The translations under genes and the position numbers were made by a program. The notes under the pieces are model-generated. The model did not search any database. It was not told where the DNA came from and was given only the letters and a program-made list of their open reading frames with translations. Shown here in pieces: positions 1-7,711 of a DNA stretch of 64,000 nucleotides (its first letter is position 1; every line of letters begins with the position of its first letter). This DNA comes from Bin5 sp034422415 (GTDB taxonomy: Bacteria > Chloroflexota > Anaerolineae > Caldilineales > Caldilineaceae). The stretch lies in NCBI GenBank assembly GCA_965202955.1, contig OZ241871.1, positions 4,278,001 through 4,342,000 of the forward strand, given 5' to 3'.

Positions 1-83
1 AGGACGCGTGTTTCGGACCGCTTCACCTTTCACTGCCAGCGACGCGAGTACGGACGCATCCCGCTTACGCAGAGATGCTCGCG

Positions 84-245
84 CTACCTGGTCTCGCGGT
101 AGACGACGTGCTTGCGCAGAACCGGGTCGAATTTCTTCAGTTCGAGTCGCTTGTCATCGTTGCGGCGGTTTTTGCTCGTCAGATAGACGTGGTGGCTCTC
201 GGTGCTGCGCATCCTCACGAGCTGGCGCGGGCCTTTCTTTGCCAT
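84..245 (-). CDS. rpmG: 50S ribosomal protein L33
   Basis: A 53-residue basic protein that is a component of the large ribosomal subunit. It starts MAKKGPRQLVRMRSTESHH and ends in the typical L33 tail KKFDPVLRKHVVYRETR. It lacks the paired CXXC motifs of zinc-binding L33, so it is the zinc-free (C-minus) form. The open frame extends 48 codons further upstream, but the ATG at 245 has a GGAGG ribosome binding site at 251-255 and matches the family's usual start and length. It is divergent from the dehydrogenase that follows. The 83 bases downstream show no recognisable gene. Confidence 0.95.
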   Translation of the reverse strand: MAKKGPRQLVRMRSTESHHVYLTSKNRRNDDKRLELKKFDPVLRKHVVYRETR

Positions 246-540
246 TATATCCTCCAAAACACATTTTTCGTATAGAAGTAGCAACGCGCTGGCGCTGCTC
301 AGGGAACGGGCTGCGGCAAGCCTGGCGCCGTCAAAGTCCGTCCCTGCCTCTGAAAGAGGTATTCTAACCGCGGCAGGGAAATCGGCCAAATCGGGTCGTC
401 CGGATCGTTCGAATTGAACTGCAACGCGGCTGCGGGAAGATCAGCCCTGTTAGGCAACCGGCATTGCCTGCCCGCAAGTTTTCGTTACAATGGAGGTGGC
501 AAGCGAAACGAAGCTATCGACTCACGAAAGGTATACAACG

Positions 541-1491
541 ATGAACTTCCTCATCTACCCGGCCTTGAAATCTGGCGAGCTGGCGCAGGTGCAGGCGCTT
601 TCTTCCGAGCTGGAGATTGTAAATGCATTGACCCAAGAGGACGCGCTGGCCGCGATTCCACAGGCGGTCGGCATGTACGGAGACCTGACGCCGGCACTGC
701 TGGAGCGGGCCGAGAACCTTTGCTGGCTGCAGACGCCGATTGCGGGCCTGGAACATTACATGTTCCCTGCGCTGGCCGAAAGCGGCATCGTTGTCAGCAA
801 TATGGCGAAGATTTACGGCGACATGATCGCCGACCATGCTTTCTGTTTCATCCTGATGTTCGCGCGTGGGGTCCACCATTACATGCGCCGCCAAATCGAG
901 GGCGTCTGGCAGAAGGGGACGCCGGTCCATCACCTCGGGGACTGCTCGCTCGGTGTCATCGGCCTGGGGGGCATTGGCGGCGAGCTGGCCCGCCGCGGCA
1001 AGGCGCACGACATGCGCGTGATCGCGGTCGACGCCCGCCCCGAAGAGACGCCAGGACGCCATCTTGAGCTGGACGCGCTCTGGCCGCAGGACCGGCTGCA
1101 CGACCTCCTGGCGGAGTCGGACTTTGCCGTAAGCTGCGTGCCCCAGACCCCTGAAACGGTGGGGCTGATTGGGGCGGAGGAGCTGGCCCGGATGAAGCCG
1201 AGCGCGTATCTCATCAATGTCAGCCGCGGGGTCGTCGTAAAGCTGGACGCGCTCGTCGATGCGCTCGAGTCGGGGCGTATCGCCGGCGCCGCCCTCGACG
1301 TATACGAGCAGGAGCCGCTGCCGGCCGATCATCCACTTTGGCAGATGGAGAACGTGATTCTGACGCCGCACGTGGCGTCTGACAATCCCCACGTGCCCCA
1401 GCGCCGAATCGACACGCTCTGCGACAACCTGCGCCGCTACCTGAACGGCGAGCCGCTGCGCAACGTTATCGACAAGGAGAGGTTGTTCTGA
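541..1491 (+). CDS. D-2-hydroxyacid dehydrogenase, NAD-binding
   Basis: A 316-residue member of the D-isomer-specific 2-hydroxyacid dehydrogenases, which interconvert 2-keto acids and D-2-hydroxy acids with NAD(P)H in the cytoplasm. The Rossmann motif GLGGIGG is near residue 140, followed by an acidic VDARP that suggests NAD preference. The catalytic triad is visible: Arg in NVSRG, Glu in YEQEPLP and His in LTPHVAS. The frame is open from 490, but the ATG at 541 has an AAAGG nine bases upstream and begins directly at the first beta strand (MNFLIYPAL). The substrate cannot be read from sequence. It converges on the livF end with a 12-base gap. Confidence 0.85.
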   Translation: MNFLIYPALKSGELAQVQALSSELEIVNALTQEDALAAIPQAVGMYGDLTPALLERAENLCWLQTPIAGLEHYMFPALAESGIVVSNMAKIYGDMIADHAFCFILMFARGVHHYMRRQIEGVWQKGTPVHHLGDCSLGVIGLGGIGGELARRGKAHDMRVIAVDARPEETPGRHLELDALWPQDRLHDLLAESDFAVSCVPQTPETVGLIGAEELARMKPSAYLINVSRGVVVKLDALVDALESGRIAGAALDVYEQEPLPADHPLWQMENVILTPHVASDNPHVPQRRIDTLCDNLRRYLNGEPLRNVIDKERLF

Positions 1492-1503
1492 GTCGGGGCG
1501 AAG

Positions 1504-2256
1504 TCAGATGCCAAGGTAGGCCTCGGCCATCTGTGGATCGGCGAGGAGCTGTTGCGCGTCGCCGCTGAGGACGATGTGGCCAGTCTCGAGAACGTAGCCT
1601 CTGTGGGCGACCTGGAGCGCTGCCTGGGCGTTCTGCTCGACAAGCAAAATGGTCGTCCCCTGCGCGTTGATCTCGCGTATTATTTGGAAGATCTGCTGGA
1701 CCAGCAGGGGGGCCAGGCCCATCGACGGCTCATCCAGGAGGAGTATGGTGGGGCGGCTCATCAGCGAACGCCCGATGGCCAGCATCTGCTGTTCGCCGCC
1801 GGACAGCGTGCCGCCCGGCTGGTTGAGCCGCTCCTCCAGCCGTGGAAAAAGTTCGAGAACGCGCGCCAGGTCGCTCCTGATCCCGTCGGCATCAGCGCGG
1901 GCGAACGCGCCCATCGCCAGGTTCTCCTTCACCGAGAGACGGGCGAAAATCTTGCGTCCTTCGGGCGACTGGGAGACGCCTAGCCTGGCGATTTCGTGGG
2001 CGGGAAGCCGGTCAAGACGGATTCCGGGCTCTCCCGGCGCGCCGGCGCGATCGCGCCCGCCATTTGCGCTTCTCTCCAGGTAGACCGCCCCCGCCTGCGC
2101 GCCGATCACGCCGCTGATGGTGTTCAGCGTCGTCGTTTTGCCGGCACCGTTCGAGCCGATCAGAGTGACGATTTCGCCCTCGTTCACGGTCAATGAAATG
2201 CCCTTGAGCGCGTGAATGTGGCCGTAAAAGGTATGGACCGATTCGAGTATCAGCAC
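1504..2256 (-). CDS. livF: Branched-chain amino-acid ABC transporter ATP-binding protein LivF
   Basis: A 250-residue ABC ATPase that powers uptake through the LivHM channel. Walker A is GSNGAGKTT, the signature is LSGGEQQ, and Walker B is ILLLDEPSMGL; the 'SMGLAPLLVQQIF' stretch after Walker B is characteristic of LivF. It starts with GTG at 2256, three bases after the livG stop, so it is the last gene of a five-gene livKHMGF unit on the minus strand. A short extra Ala/Gly-rich insertion (around residues 60-85) sits between Walker A and the Q-loop. The family transports branched-chain amino acids, but related systems carry amides or urea, so the substrate is inferred. Confidence 0.92.
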   Translation of the reverse strand: MLILESVHTFYGHIHALKGISLTVNEGEIVTLIGSNGAGKTTTLNTISGVIGAQAGAVYLERSANGGRDRAGAPGEPGIRLDRLPAHEIARLGVSQSPEGRKIFARLSVKENLAMGAFARADADGIRSDLARVLELFPRLEERLNQPGGTLSGGEQQMLAIGRSLMSRPTILLLDEPSMGLAPLLVQQIFQIIREINAQGTTILLVEQNAQAALQVAHRGYVLETGHIVLSGDAQQLLADPQMAEAYLGI

Positions 2257-2259
2257 CGA

Positions 2260-3060
2260 TCAGCGCTCCGCAGCTTCAACCGGATTGTCCATGGCGACTT
2301 CGGGACCCAGGTAGGCTTCGACGACCCGGGGGTTCGCACGCACTTCTTCGGGCGCGCCGCTGGCGATCTTCTTGCCGTAGTCCAGGACGGTCACGTTATC
2401 GGAAATGCTCATCACCACCTTCATGTCGTGTTCGATCAGAAAGACGGTGATTCCCATCCCGTCGCGCAGTCTGTGCATCAGATCCATCATCCGTTCCGTC
2501 TCTCGAGGATTCATGCCGGCGGCAGGTTCGTCGAGAAGGAGCAGGCGCGGGCGGCTTCCCAAAGCGCGCGCAACCTCCAGCAGCCTCTGTTCACCGTAAG
2601 GTAGGTTGGTCGAGACGACTTCCTCCTGTCCGCCGAGACCGACGAATTCGAGCAGTTCGCGCCCTGTCTCTCGCGCGTCCCGCTCCTCCGCCTGCTGCCG
2701 GGCCGTTCGCAGGATGGCGCTCCAGTGGGACGCGTGTAAGCGCAGGTGTTGCCCAACAAGCACGTTTTCGAGCGCAGTCATCCTGCCGAAGAGCCGGATA
2801 TTCTGGTAGGTACGGGCGATGCCGCGAGCCGTGATCTCGTCCGAGCGCAGGCCCACAAGCGACTGGTCCTCGAAGAGGATCTCACCTTCTTCGGGCCGGT
2901 GCAGACCCGTCAGGCAGTTGAAAAGTGTGGTCTTGCCCGCCCCGTTGGGCCCAATAAGGGACGCGATCGAGCCCTCCTCAATATCGACGTCCACACTGTC
3001 GACGGCGACCAGGCCGCCGAAAACCTTGGTAACGCCCTGCACCGCGAGCAGGACCGTCAT
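2260..3060 (-). CDS. livG: Branched-chain amino-acid ABC transporter ATP-binding protein LivG
   Basis: A 266-residue ABC ATPase that pairs with LivF on the cytoplasmic face of the importer. Walker A is GPNGAGKTT, Walker B is LLLLDEPAAGMNPRET, and 'IARTYQNIRLF' near residue 85 is a LivG hallmark. The signature motif is degenerate ('NLPYGEQRLLE' instead of LSGGQ), which is normal for LivG. The ATG overlaps the livM stop by four bases (ATGA), indicating translational coupling. The C-terminal BCA_ABC_TP_C-like tail (VVEAYLG) is present. Confidence 0.93.
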   Translation of the reverse strand: MTVLLAVQGVTKVFGGLVAVDSVDVDIEEGSIASLIGPNGAGKTTLFNCLTGLHRPEEGEILFEDQSLVGLRSDEITARGIARTYQNIRLFGRMTALENVLVGQHLRLHASHWSAILRTARQQAEERDARETGRELLEFVGLGGQEEVVSTNLPYGEQRLLEVARALGSRPRLLLLDEPAAGMNPRETERMMDLMHRLRDGMGITVFLIEHDMKVVMSISDNVTVLDYGKKIASGAPEEVRANPRVVEAYLGPEVAMDNPVEAAER

Positions 3061-4958
3061 GGCGTCGCTCCATTCTCGCCGGCCGCAGCCGCGGTGCTGT
3101 CGTTTGTCTGCGCCTGCCCGAATGTCTCGTCATCTTCCGCGGCGGTCTCGCTCGCGCCCGCTTCCTCCGCGGCAGCCTCAAAGCGGCGACGTGAAGACGG
3201 CAGAATGCCGGCAGGGCGCACAATCATCATGATAACCAACAGAGCGGCAAAGGTGACGATGCGGTATTCGTCCACACCGCGCAGCACCTCCGGCAGCCCC
3301 TTGAGCGCGAGCGCGCCCAGAACGATGCCGGCCGGGCTGCCGATGCCCCCTACGATGATGAGCGCCAGCGCGTCGATGGAGACGAAGAGCGAGAAATTCT
3401 CAGGGAAGATGTTGATCTGGCGCGCGGCGTACAACTGCCCCGCCAGCCCGGCGAAGGTCGCGCCGATGGCAAAGGCGAGAAGCTTCGTGCGCACGAGATG
3501 GACCCCAGTGGCCTGCGCGACATCCTCGTCCTCCTGCATCGCGATCCAGGCGCGGCCCAGCCTTGAGTCGTTCAACCGGATCGCGACAAATGCGATCACC
3601 GCCGAACTTACGAGGGCCAGCAGGAATATCCATCCCTGCGAGCTGAGCAGGCCGCCGGACACCGCTTCCGGCGCGAGCCCGAAGAGACCTGGCTGTGCAA
3701 TCTCCAGAATGCCGCGCGGGCCGTTGGTGAGCTCGCCCAGATTCAGCATGAAAAGGCGGATGATCTCGCCAAAACCTAGCGTCACGATCGCAAGATAGTC
3801 GCCGCGCAGGCGCAGGACCGGAATACCGAGCAGGATGCCGCCGATGGCAGCCGTAAACATGGCCAGGGGCAGCGCCATCCAGTAGCCGAGCAGCTGGCTG
3901 TCCGCCGGGACGCCCAGTTCGGTCAGCAGGCCGCTGATATACGGAGAAGAGAAGGGGGCCGACACGAAGGCGTATGTGTAGGCGCCGATGGCGAAGAAAG
4001 CGACGTAACCCAGGTCGAGCAGGCCGGCGTAGCCGACGACGATATTCAGGCCAAGCCCCATCATGACAAAAATGAATACGATGCCCATGACCGAGTTCTG
4101 AAACTGGTCGAGGACAAATGGCATGATGAGCACGCCGAGGCCGAGCAGCACCGAGACGGCGAACCGTTCGCGGCCGGGATGCGCCGCCCGCAGGCCGAAC
4201 AGCCCGCTGCCGGTCGCGATCAGCGTGAATAGCAGGCGGACCGTGCTCCTGTCGTTGCCAAAAACGCTGACGTTCGGGAGCCCCAGCCAGATGACAACCG
4301 CGAGGAGCGCAAATGGAAGTGCGATCACAAGCCAGCGGGCGGCCGAGGCGAGCGCCGGCGCGGAGATTCGCGCCCTCCATCGGGCTGAACCTGCCGCCCG
4401 CGTCGCGTCGGCCCTACCCGCCAGGACGGCAAGCGCGGCCAGTATACCCCCACCCGTGAAGTAGAGCGCCGAGATGAGATAGCGTAGCGGCGGCACCTGC
4501 GCCCCGGCGATCTCGCCGGGCGTTACGCCGAGCAACGCGGCGACGTTGACGGGAACTATCTTGTCGAAGACCGGTTGTATCGCCACGCCGCTCCCCAGGA
4601 TTGCGGCGAAAACGGCGCTCACGATTGCAATCAGCAGCCCGGTCGTCGCGCCGGCCGCGGCGCCTTTCCCCAATAGCTGGAGCAGGAACCCTTGCGGGGC
4701 AACCGCCCCGGCCTGCGCTTGGGCGGACGGGTCGCCGCCAATTTCCCAGCCAGGCTTGGGCTGCCCGGCTGCGCCGGATGCGGGAAGTAACTCCGATTGG
4801 GTCCGGGATTCACGGTGCAGGCGGTACCGGAAGAAGAGCGCGGCCGCGAAGGCCAGCAGCGGGAGGGCGTTGCCTCCCGTCCGACCCGGGAGGCCGATAA
4901 GGATCAGATAGCCCAGGAAGGCAAAGGTGATGAGCCCTGTCTTGATTGCTGTGGGCAC
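3057..4958 (-). CDS. livM: Branched-chain amino-acid ABC transporter permease LivM, with long N-terminal extension
   Basis: A 633-residue membrane permease forming the channel with LivH. The conserved LivM core begins around residue 285 with a string of hydrophobic helices, the GYAGLLDLGYVAFFAIGAY segment and the EAA-like loop near GDYLAIVTLGFGEIIRL. The first ~285 residues add several extra hydrophobic helices and a charged linker; typical LivM proteins are 300-430 residues. The GTG start at 4958 lies 13 bases after livH. The C-terminal ~40 residues are acidic and low-complexity. The extension may be a lineage-specific membrane domain; its function is unknown. Confidence 0.88.
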   Translation of the reverse strand: MPTAIKTGLITFAFLGYLILIGLPGRTGGNALPLLAFAAALFFRYRLHRESRTQSELLPASGAAGQPKPGWEIGGDPSAQAQAGAVAPQGFLLQLLGKGAAAGATTGLLIAIVSAVFAAILGSGVAIQPVFDKIVPVNVAALLGVTPGEIAGAQVPPLRYLISALYFTGGGILAALAVLAGRADATRAAGSARWRARISAPALASAARWLVIALPFALLAVVIWLGLPNVSVFGNDRSTVRLLFTLIATGSGLFGLRAAHPGRERFAVSVLLGLGVLIMPFVLDQFQNSVMGIVFIFVMMGLGLNIVVGYAGLLDLGYVAFFAIGAYTYAFVSAPFSSPYISGLLTELGVPADSQLLGYWMALPLAMFTAAIGGILLGIPVLRLRGDYLAIVTLGFGEIIRLFMLNLGELTNGPRGILEIAQPGLFGLAPEAVSGGLLSSQGWIFLLALVSSAVIAFVAIRLNDSRLGRAWIAMQEDEDVAQATGVHLVRTKLLAFAIGATFAGLAGQLYAARQINIFPENFSLFVSIDALALIIVGGIGSPAGIVLGALALKGLPEVLRGVDEYRIVTFAALLVIMMIVRPAGILPSSRRRFEAAAEEAGASETAAEDDETFGQAQTNDSTAAAAGENGATP

Positions 4959-4971
4959 GGTAACGCCCTCC

Positions 4972-6045
4972 TCAGGCCTTCTTCTCGCTCAGGACTTCGC
5001 CAAAGAGGCCGGACGGGCGGAAGATAAGGATCAGAACAAGGAGTGTGAAGGCGATGACATCCTTGTATTCGGTCGGGATGCCCAGGGCGCTCGGTCCGGT
5101 CGCTTCGATCAGGCCGAGCAGAAGGGCGCCGAACATTGCACCGGGAATGTTGCCGATGCCGCCCAGAACCGCGGCGGTGAAGGCCTTCAAGCCCGGGATA
5201 AAGCCGCTGTTGAATTTGACGACCGTGTTGTGAAAGCCGAGCATCACGCCGGCCGCGCCCGCCAGTGCCGAGCCGAGCATGAAGGTCAGCACGATCACCG
5301 CATTGACGTCGACACCCATCAGCGAAGCGGTTGCGCGGTCCTCGGCCACGGCTCTCATGGCGCGTCCCAACTTCGTCCTCTGAATGATGAAGAAGAGCGC
5401 CAGCATCAACAGGATCGACGTGAAGAAGATGATCGCCCCGGTGTGAGGAATGAAGACGTTGCCCAGGCGCAGGCCGCTCGAAATCAGTTCCGGTTTGCGG
5501 TAGCTGTGCGGGCTGACACCGAAGATCAGCAGCACGGAGTACTGCAAAAACAGGGAGGCGCCGATGGCGCTGATCAGCGGGACAAGACGCGGCGCCTGCC
5601 CCAGCGGGCGGTACGCCAGCCGCTCCAGAGTGACCCCGATCAGAACCGAGGCCGCCATGCCGATCAACATAATGAAGAGCAAGGCGACGACGACGACGAG
5701 CCACGGTCCCTCCATCCAGCCGCGCGCCTGGGCGAACTGCAGCGCGAAGAAGCCGGCGATGCCGCCGATCATCATCACCTCGCCGTGCGCGAAGTTGATC
5801 ATGAAGAGGATGCCGTAAACGAGCGTATAACCCAGCGCGACAAGGGCGTAAACACCACCTAGGACCAGTCCGTTCAAGGCCTGGGATATCCAGAAGGAGG
5901 CGGGATAGCCTTCAGCCAGCCCTACGGTGATCACCCGCCACAGTACGATTGCGAGAATGGAGACGCCGAAGGCTCGGACAGCGTATTTCTGGATGGTGGC
6001 GCCATCCAACTGAAAAGGCTGCGTCGAAGAAGATCGACTTGCCAT
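4972..6045 (-). CDS. livH: Branched-chain amino-acid ABC transporter permease LivH
   Basis: A 357-residue integral membrane protein with about eight hydrophobic segments. The LivH-type core starts near residue 30, with QALNGLVLGGVYALVALGY and 'MINFAHGEVMMIGG', both strongly conserved in LivH. The cytoplasmic coupling loop is in the 'AVAEDRATASLMGVD' segment. It lies between livK and livM in the minus-strand unit. A weak intercistronic hairpin separates it from livK, which would allow higher expression of the binding protein than of the channel. Confidence 0.92.
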   Translation of the reverse strand: MASRSSSTQPFQLDGATIQKYAVRAFGVSILAIVLWRVITVGLAEGYPASFWISQALNGLVLGGVYALVALGYTLVYGILFMINFAHGEVMMIGGIAGFFALQFAQARGWMEGPWLVVVVALLFIMLIGMAASVLIGVTLERLAYRPLGQAPRLVPLISAIGASLFLQYSVLLIFGVSPHSYRKPELISSGLRLGNVFIPHTGAIIFFTSILLMLALFFIIQRTKLGRAMRAVAEDRATASLMGVDVNAVIVLTFMLGSALAGAAGVMLGFHNTVVKFNSGFIPGLKAFTAAVLGGIGNIPGAMFGALLLGLIEATGPSALGIPTEYKDVIAFTLLVLILIFRPSGLFGEVLSEKKA

Positions 6046-6074
6046 ACCCGCCTTCGAGAGGGAAAAGAGGAGAA

Positions 6075-6113
6075 GAGAGGAGAAGGAGAGCGGTCAGGCT
6101 ACCCCCTCCTCTC
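6075..6113 (-). terminator. Intercistronic hairpin between livK and livH
   Basis: Eight-base complementary arms, GAGAGGAG at 6075-6082 and CTCCTCTC at 6106-6113, flank a 23-base loop in the 76-base livK-livH gap. No clean T-run follows, so this is more likely an RNA stabiliser or a partial terminator than a full stop. Confidence 0.3.
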
Positions 6114-6121
6114 TCGGTAGG

Positions 6122-7378
6122 TTACTCCATGCCAAAACCGGAAACCTGGCTGAACTCGCCGTCGCCGACCTGGAAGATCTGCACACCGCCGGCGCCGCAC
6201 TCGCCTATTGCGTCGCACTTGAGCGAGCCTGTCAGGCCATCGATCGGGCCGACGGAGCGGATGGCGGAAATCAAGGCCTCCCGATCGATCACCAGACTAC
6301 CGTCATCGCCTATCTCGCCCACCTCCATAATGGCGGCCGCGATCAGCTTCACCGAGTCGTAGCTTTGGCCGTGGAACGGGCCGAGGTCACCAGCGGCGAC
6401 ACCGTACTTATCCATGAACTTTGCGTCAAACTCTGCGTTCATCTCTTCAGACTCGGCTCCGGCGACGAAGGAGACGTAACTGCCCTCGGCCGCGGGGCCG
6501 GCTGCGTCGAGATACTGCTGCGTGTAGGCACCGTCAACGCTCATGAAGACCGCGTCCTCAAGACCGGGTGTCTCGGTCATCTGCTGGGCGATCAGCCCCG
6601 CTTCGGTCGAGTAACCGGCGAAGAAGATGCCCTCCGGTCCGTCCGCGCCGACCTTGGCCAGCAACGCGCGAAAATCTGTATCCCCGACCTGCGCGCCTTC
6701 AAAGCTGGTTACCTCGCCGCCGACTTCCAGTAGATGGTTCTGGAATATCTCAGCCAGGCCCTTGCCGTAGTCGGAGTTGTCGTGGACGACCGCGAACTTG
6801 GAAAGGCCCAGCTCACTTACGACAAAGTTGGCATCGGTGACGCCCTGCAAGGCGTCGCTCAGCGCCACGCGGTTGCAGACATCACAGTCCGCCGACGTTA
6901 TGTCCGGATTGGTGGCGCTGGGGCTGACGAAGGGGATGCGCGCCTCCTGCAAAATCGGCATCAGCCCGAACGTTTCGCCGGAACAGGTGCCGCCCGACAC
7001 GGCGACGATCGAGTCATCTGCGGCGAATTTGTTGCCGACGTTCGTGCCCTGCGTGCCGTCGCAAGCGCCGTCTTCGCCGACCAGCTCGAACATGAAGCCC
7101 TCAAAGCCGCCCATGGCGTTGAGGTCGTCGATCGCGATCTCGGCGCCGTACTGAATGTCCTTGCCCGGGTCCGGAATCGGCCCTGTCAGGGCAAAGGAGC
7201 CGCCGATGCGAATCGTCCCGCCCGTGGGAATGACAACCTTGCCGCTCATATCCGCGGGCGCCTCCTCCATCGGTTCGTCAGCCGTGGGCGCTTCCGCAGC
7301 CGGGGGGGCGGCAACGCAGGCGGCGAGCGCGAGGAGCGCAACCAGGATCAATCCGAGAACTGTGTACCGCTTGGACAT
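6122..7378 (-). CDS. livK: Branched-chain amino-acid ABC transporter substrate-binding lipoprotein LivK
   Basis: A 418-residue extracellular binding protein of the Peripla_BP_6 type that captures ligand and delivers it to LivHM. It has a signal peptide with a lipobox (ALAACVAAP), then a Pro/Ala/Glu linker, then the two-lobed domain starting at 'GGTIRIGGSFALTGP' (typical LivK start). 'FVSPSATNPDIT' and 'VAVVHDNSDYGKG' are conserved family segments. The ATG at 7378 is preceded by a strong AAAGGAGGTTC. The same frame is open upstream to a GTG that also has a GGAGG, but that start would bury the signal peptide, so it is not preferred. Confidence 0.93.
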   Translation of the reverse strand: MSKRYTVLGLILVALLALAACVAAPPAAEAPTADEPMEEAPADMSGKVVIPTGGTIRIGGSFALTGPIPDPGKDIQYGAEIAIDDLNAMGGFEGFMFELVGEDGACDGTQGTNVGNKFAADDSIVAVSGGTCSGETFGLMPILQEARIPFVSPSATNPDITSADCDVCNRVALSDALQGVTDANFVVSELGLSKFAVVHDNSDYGKGLAEIFQNHLLEVGGEVTSFEGAQVGDTDFRALLAKVGADGPEGIFFAGYSTEAGLIAQQMTETPGLEDAVFMSVDGAYTQQYLDAAGPAAEGSYVSFVAGAESEEMNAEFDAKFMDKYGVAAGDLGPFHGQSYDSVKLIAAAIMEVGEIGDDGSLVIDREALISAIRSVGPIDGLTGSLKCDAIGECGAGGVQIFQVGDGEFSQVSGFGME

Positions 7379-7711
7379 GGGAACCTCCTTTGTGTTGAAC
7401 TTGACCCGCTGGCTTGCGGAGCTCCGGACGGAGTCATCCACCCTGTCTACGAGGAATTCCAAGGCGCGTCCGGGGGAAATCGCTGCCACTCGGTCCTCCT
7501 TCAAATTATATACGAACGAATTGCATTCGGGCAACACGATGCAAAATGCTCTTGATAGCCTGTCGTATCGTCAAAGCGCGGTAGCTGTGGTATAGTTCCC
7601 TCGACAGCCAGACTGTCGCCGATTCCTGTCGCGGGCAACCGCCCGTTCGAGGAAAAGGCAACGCAGTTTGGCGTTTCTGTGTCAACGCAAACCGTTTGAC
7701 CGGCATCTCGC
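7379..7711. other. Divergent intergenic region livK / ABC-F
   Basis: A 333-base gap between two divergent genes. It contains the minus-strand promoter candidate described separately and, on the minus strand, a GGAGG followed by an in-frame GTG upstream of livK. No clear plus-strand promoter or structured RNA was recognised. Confidence 0.5.
7505..7534 (-). promoter_or_regulatory. Candidate sigma-70-type promoter for the liv operon
   Basis: On the minus strand, TTGCCC (7529-7534) is followed after 18 bases by a perfect TATAAT (7505-7510). It lies about 130 bases upstream of the livK start in the divergent livK/ABC-F gap. Confidence 0.5.
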
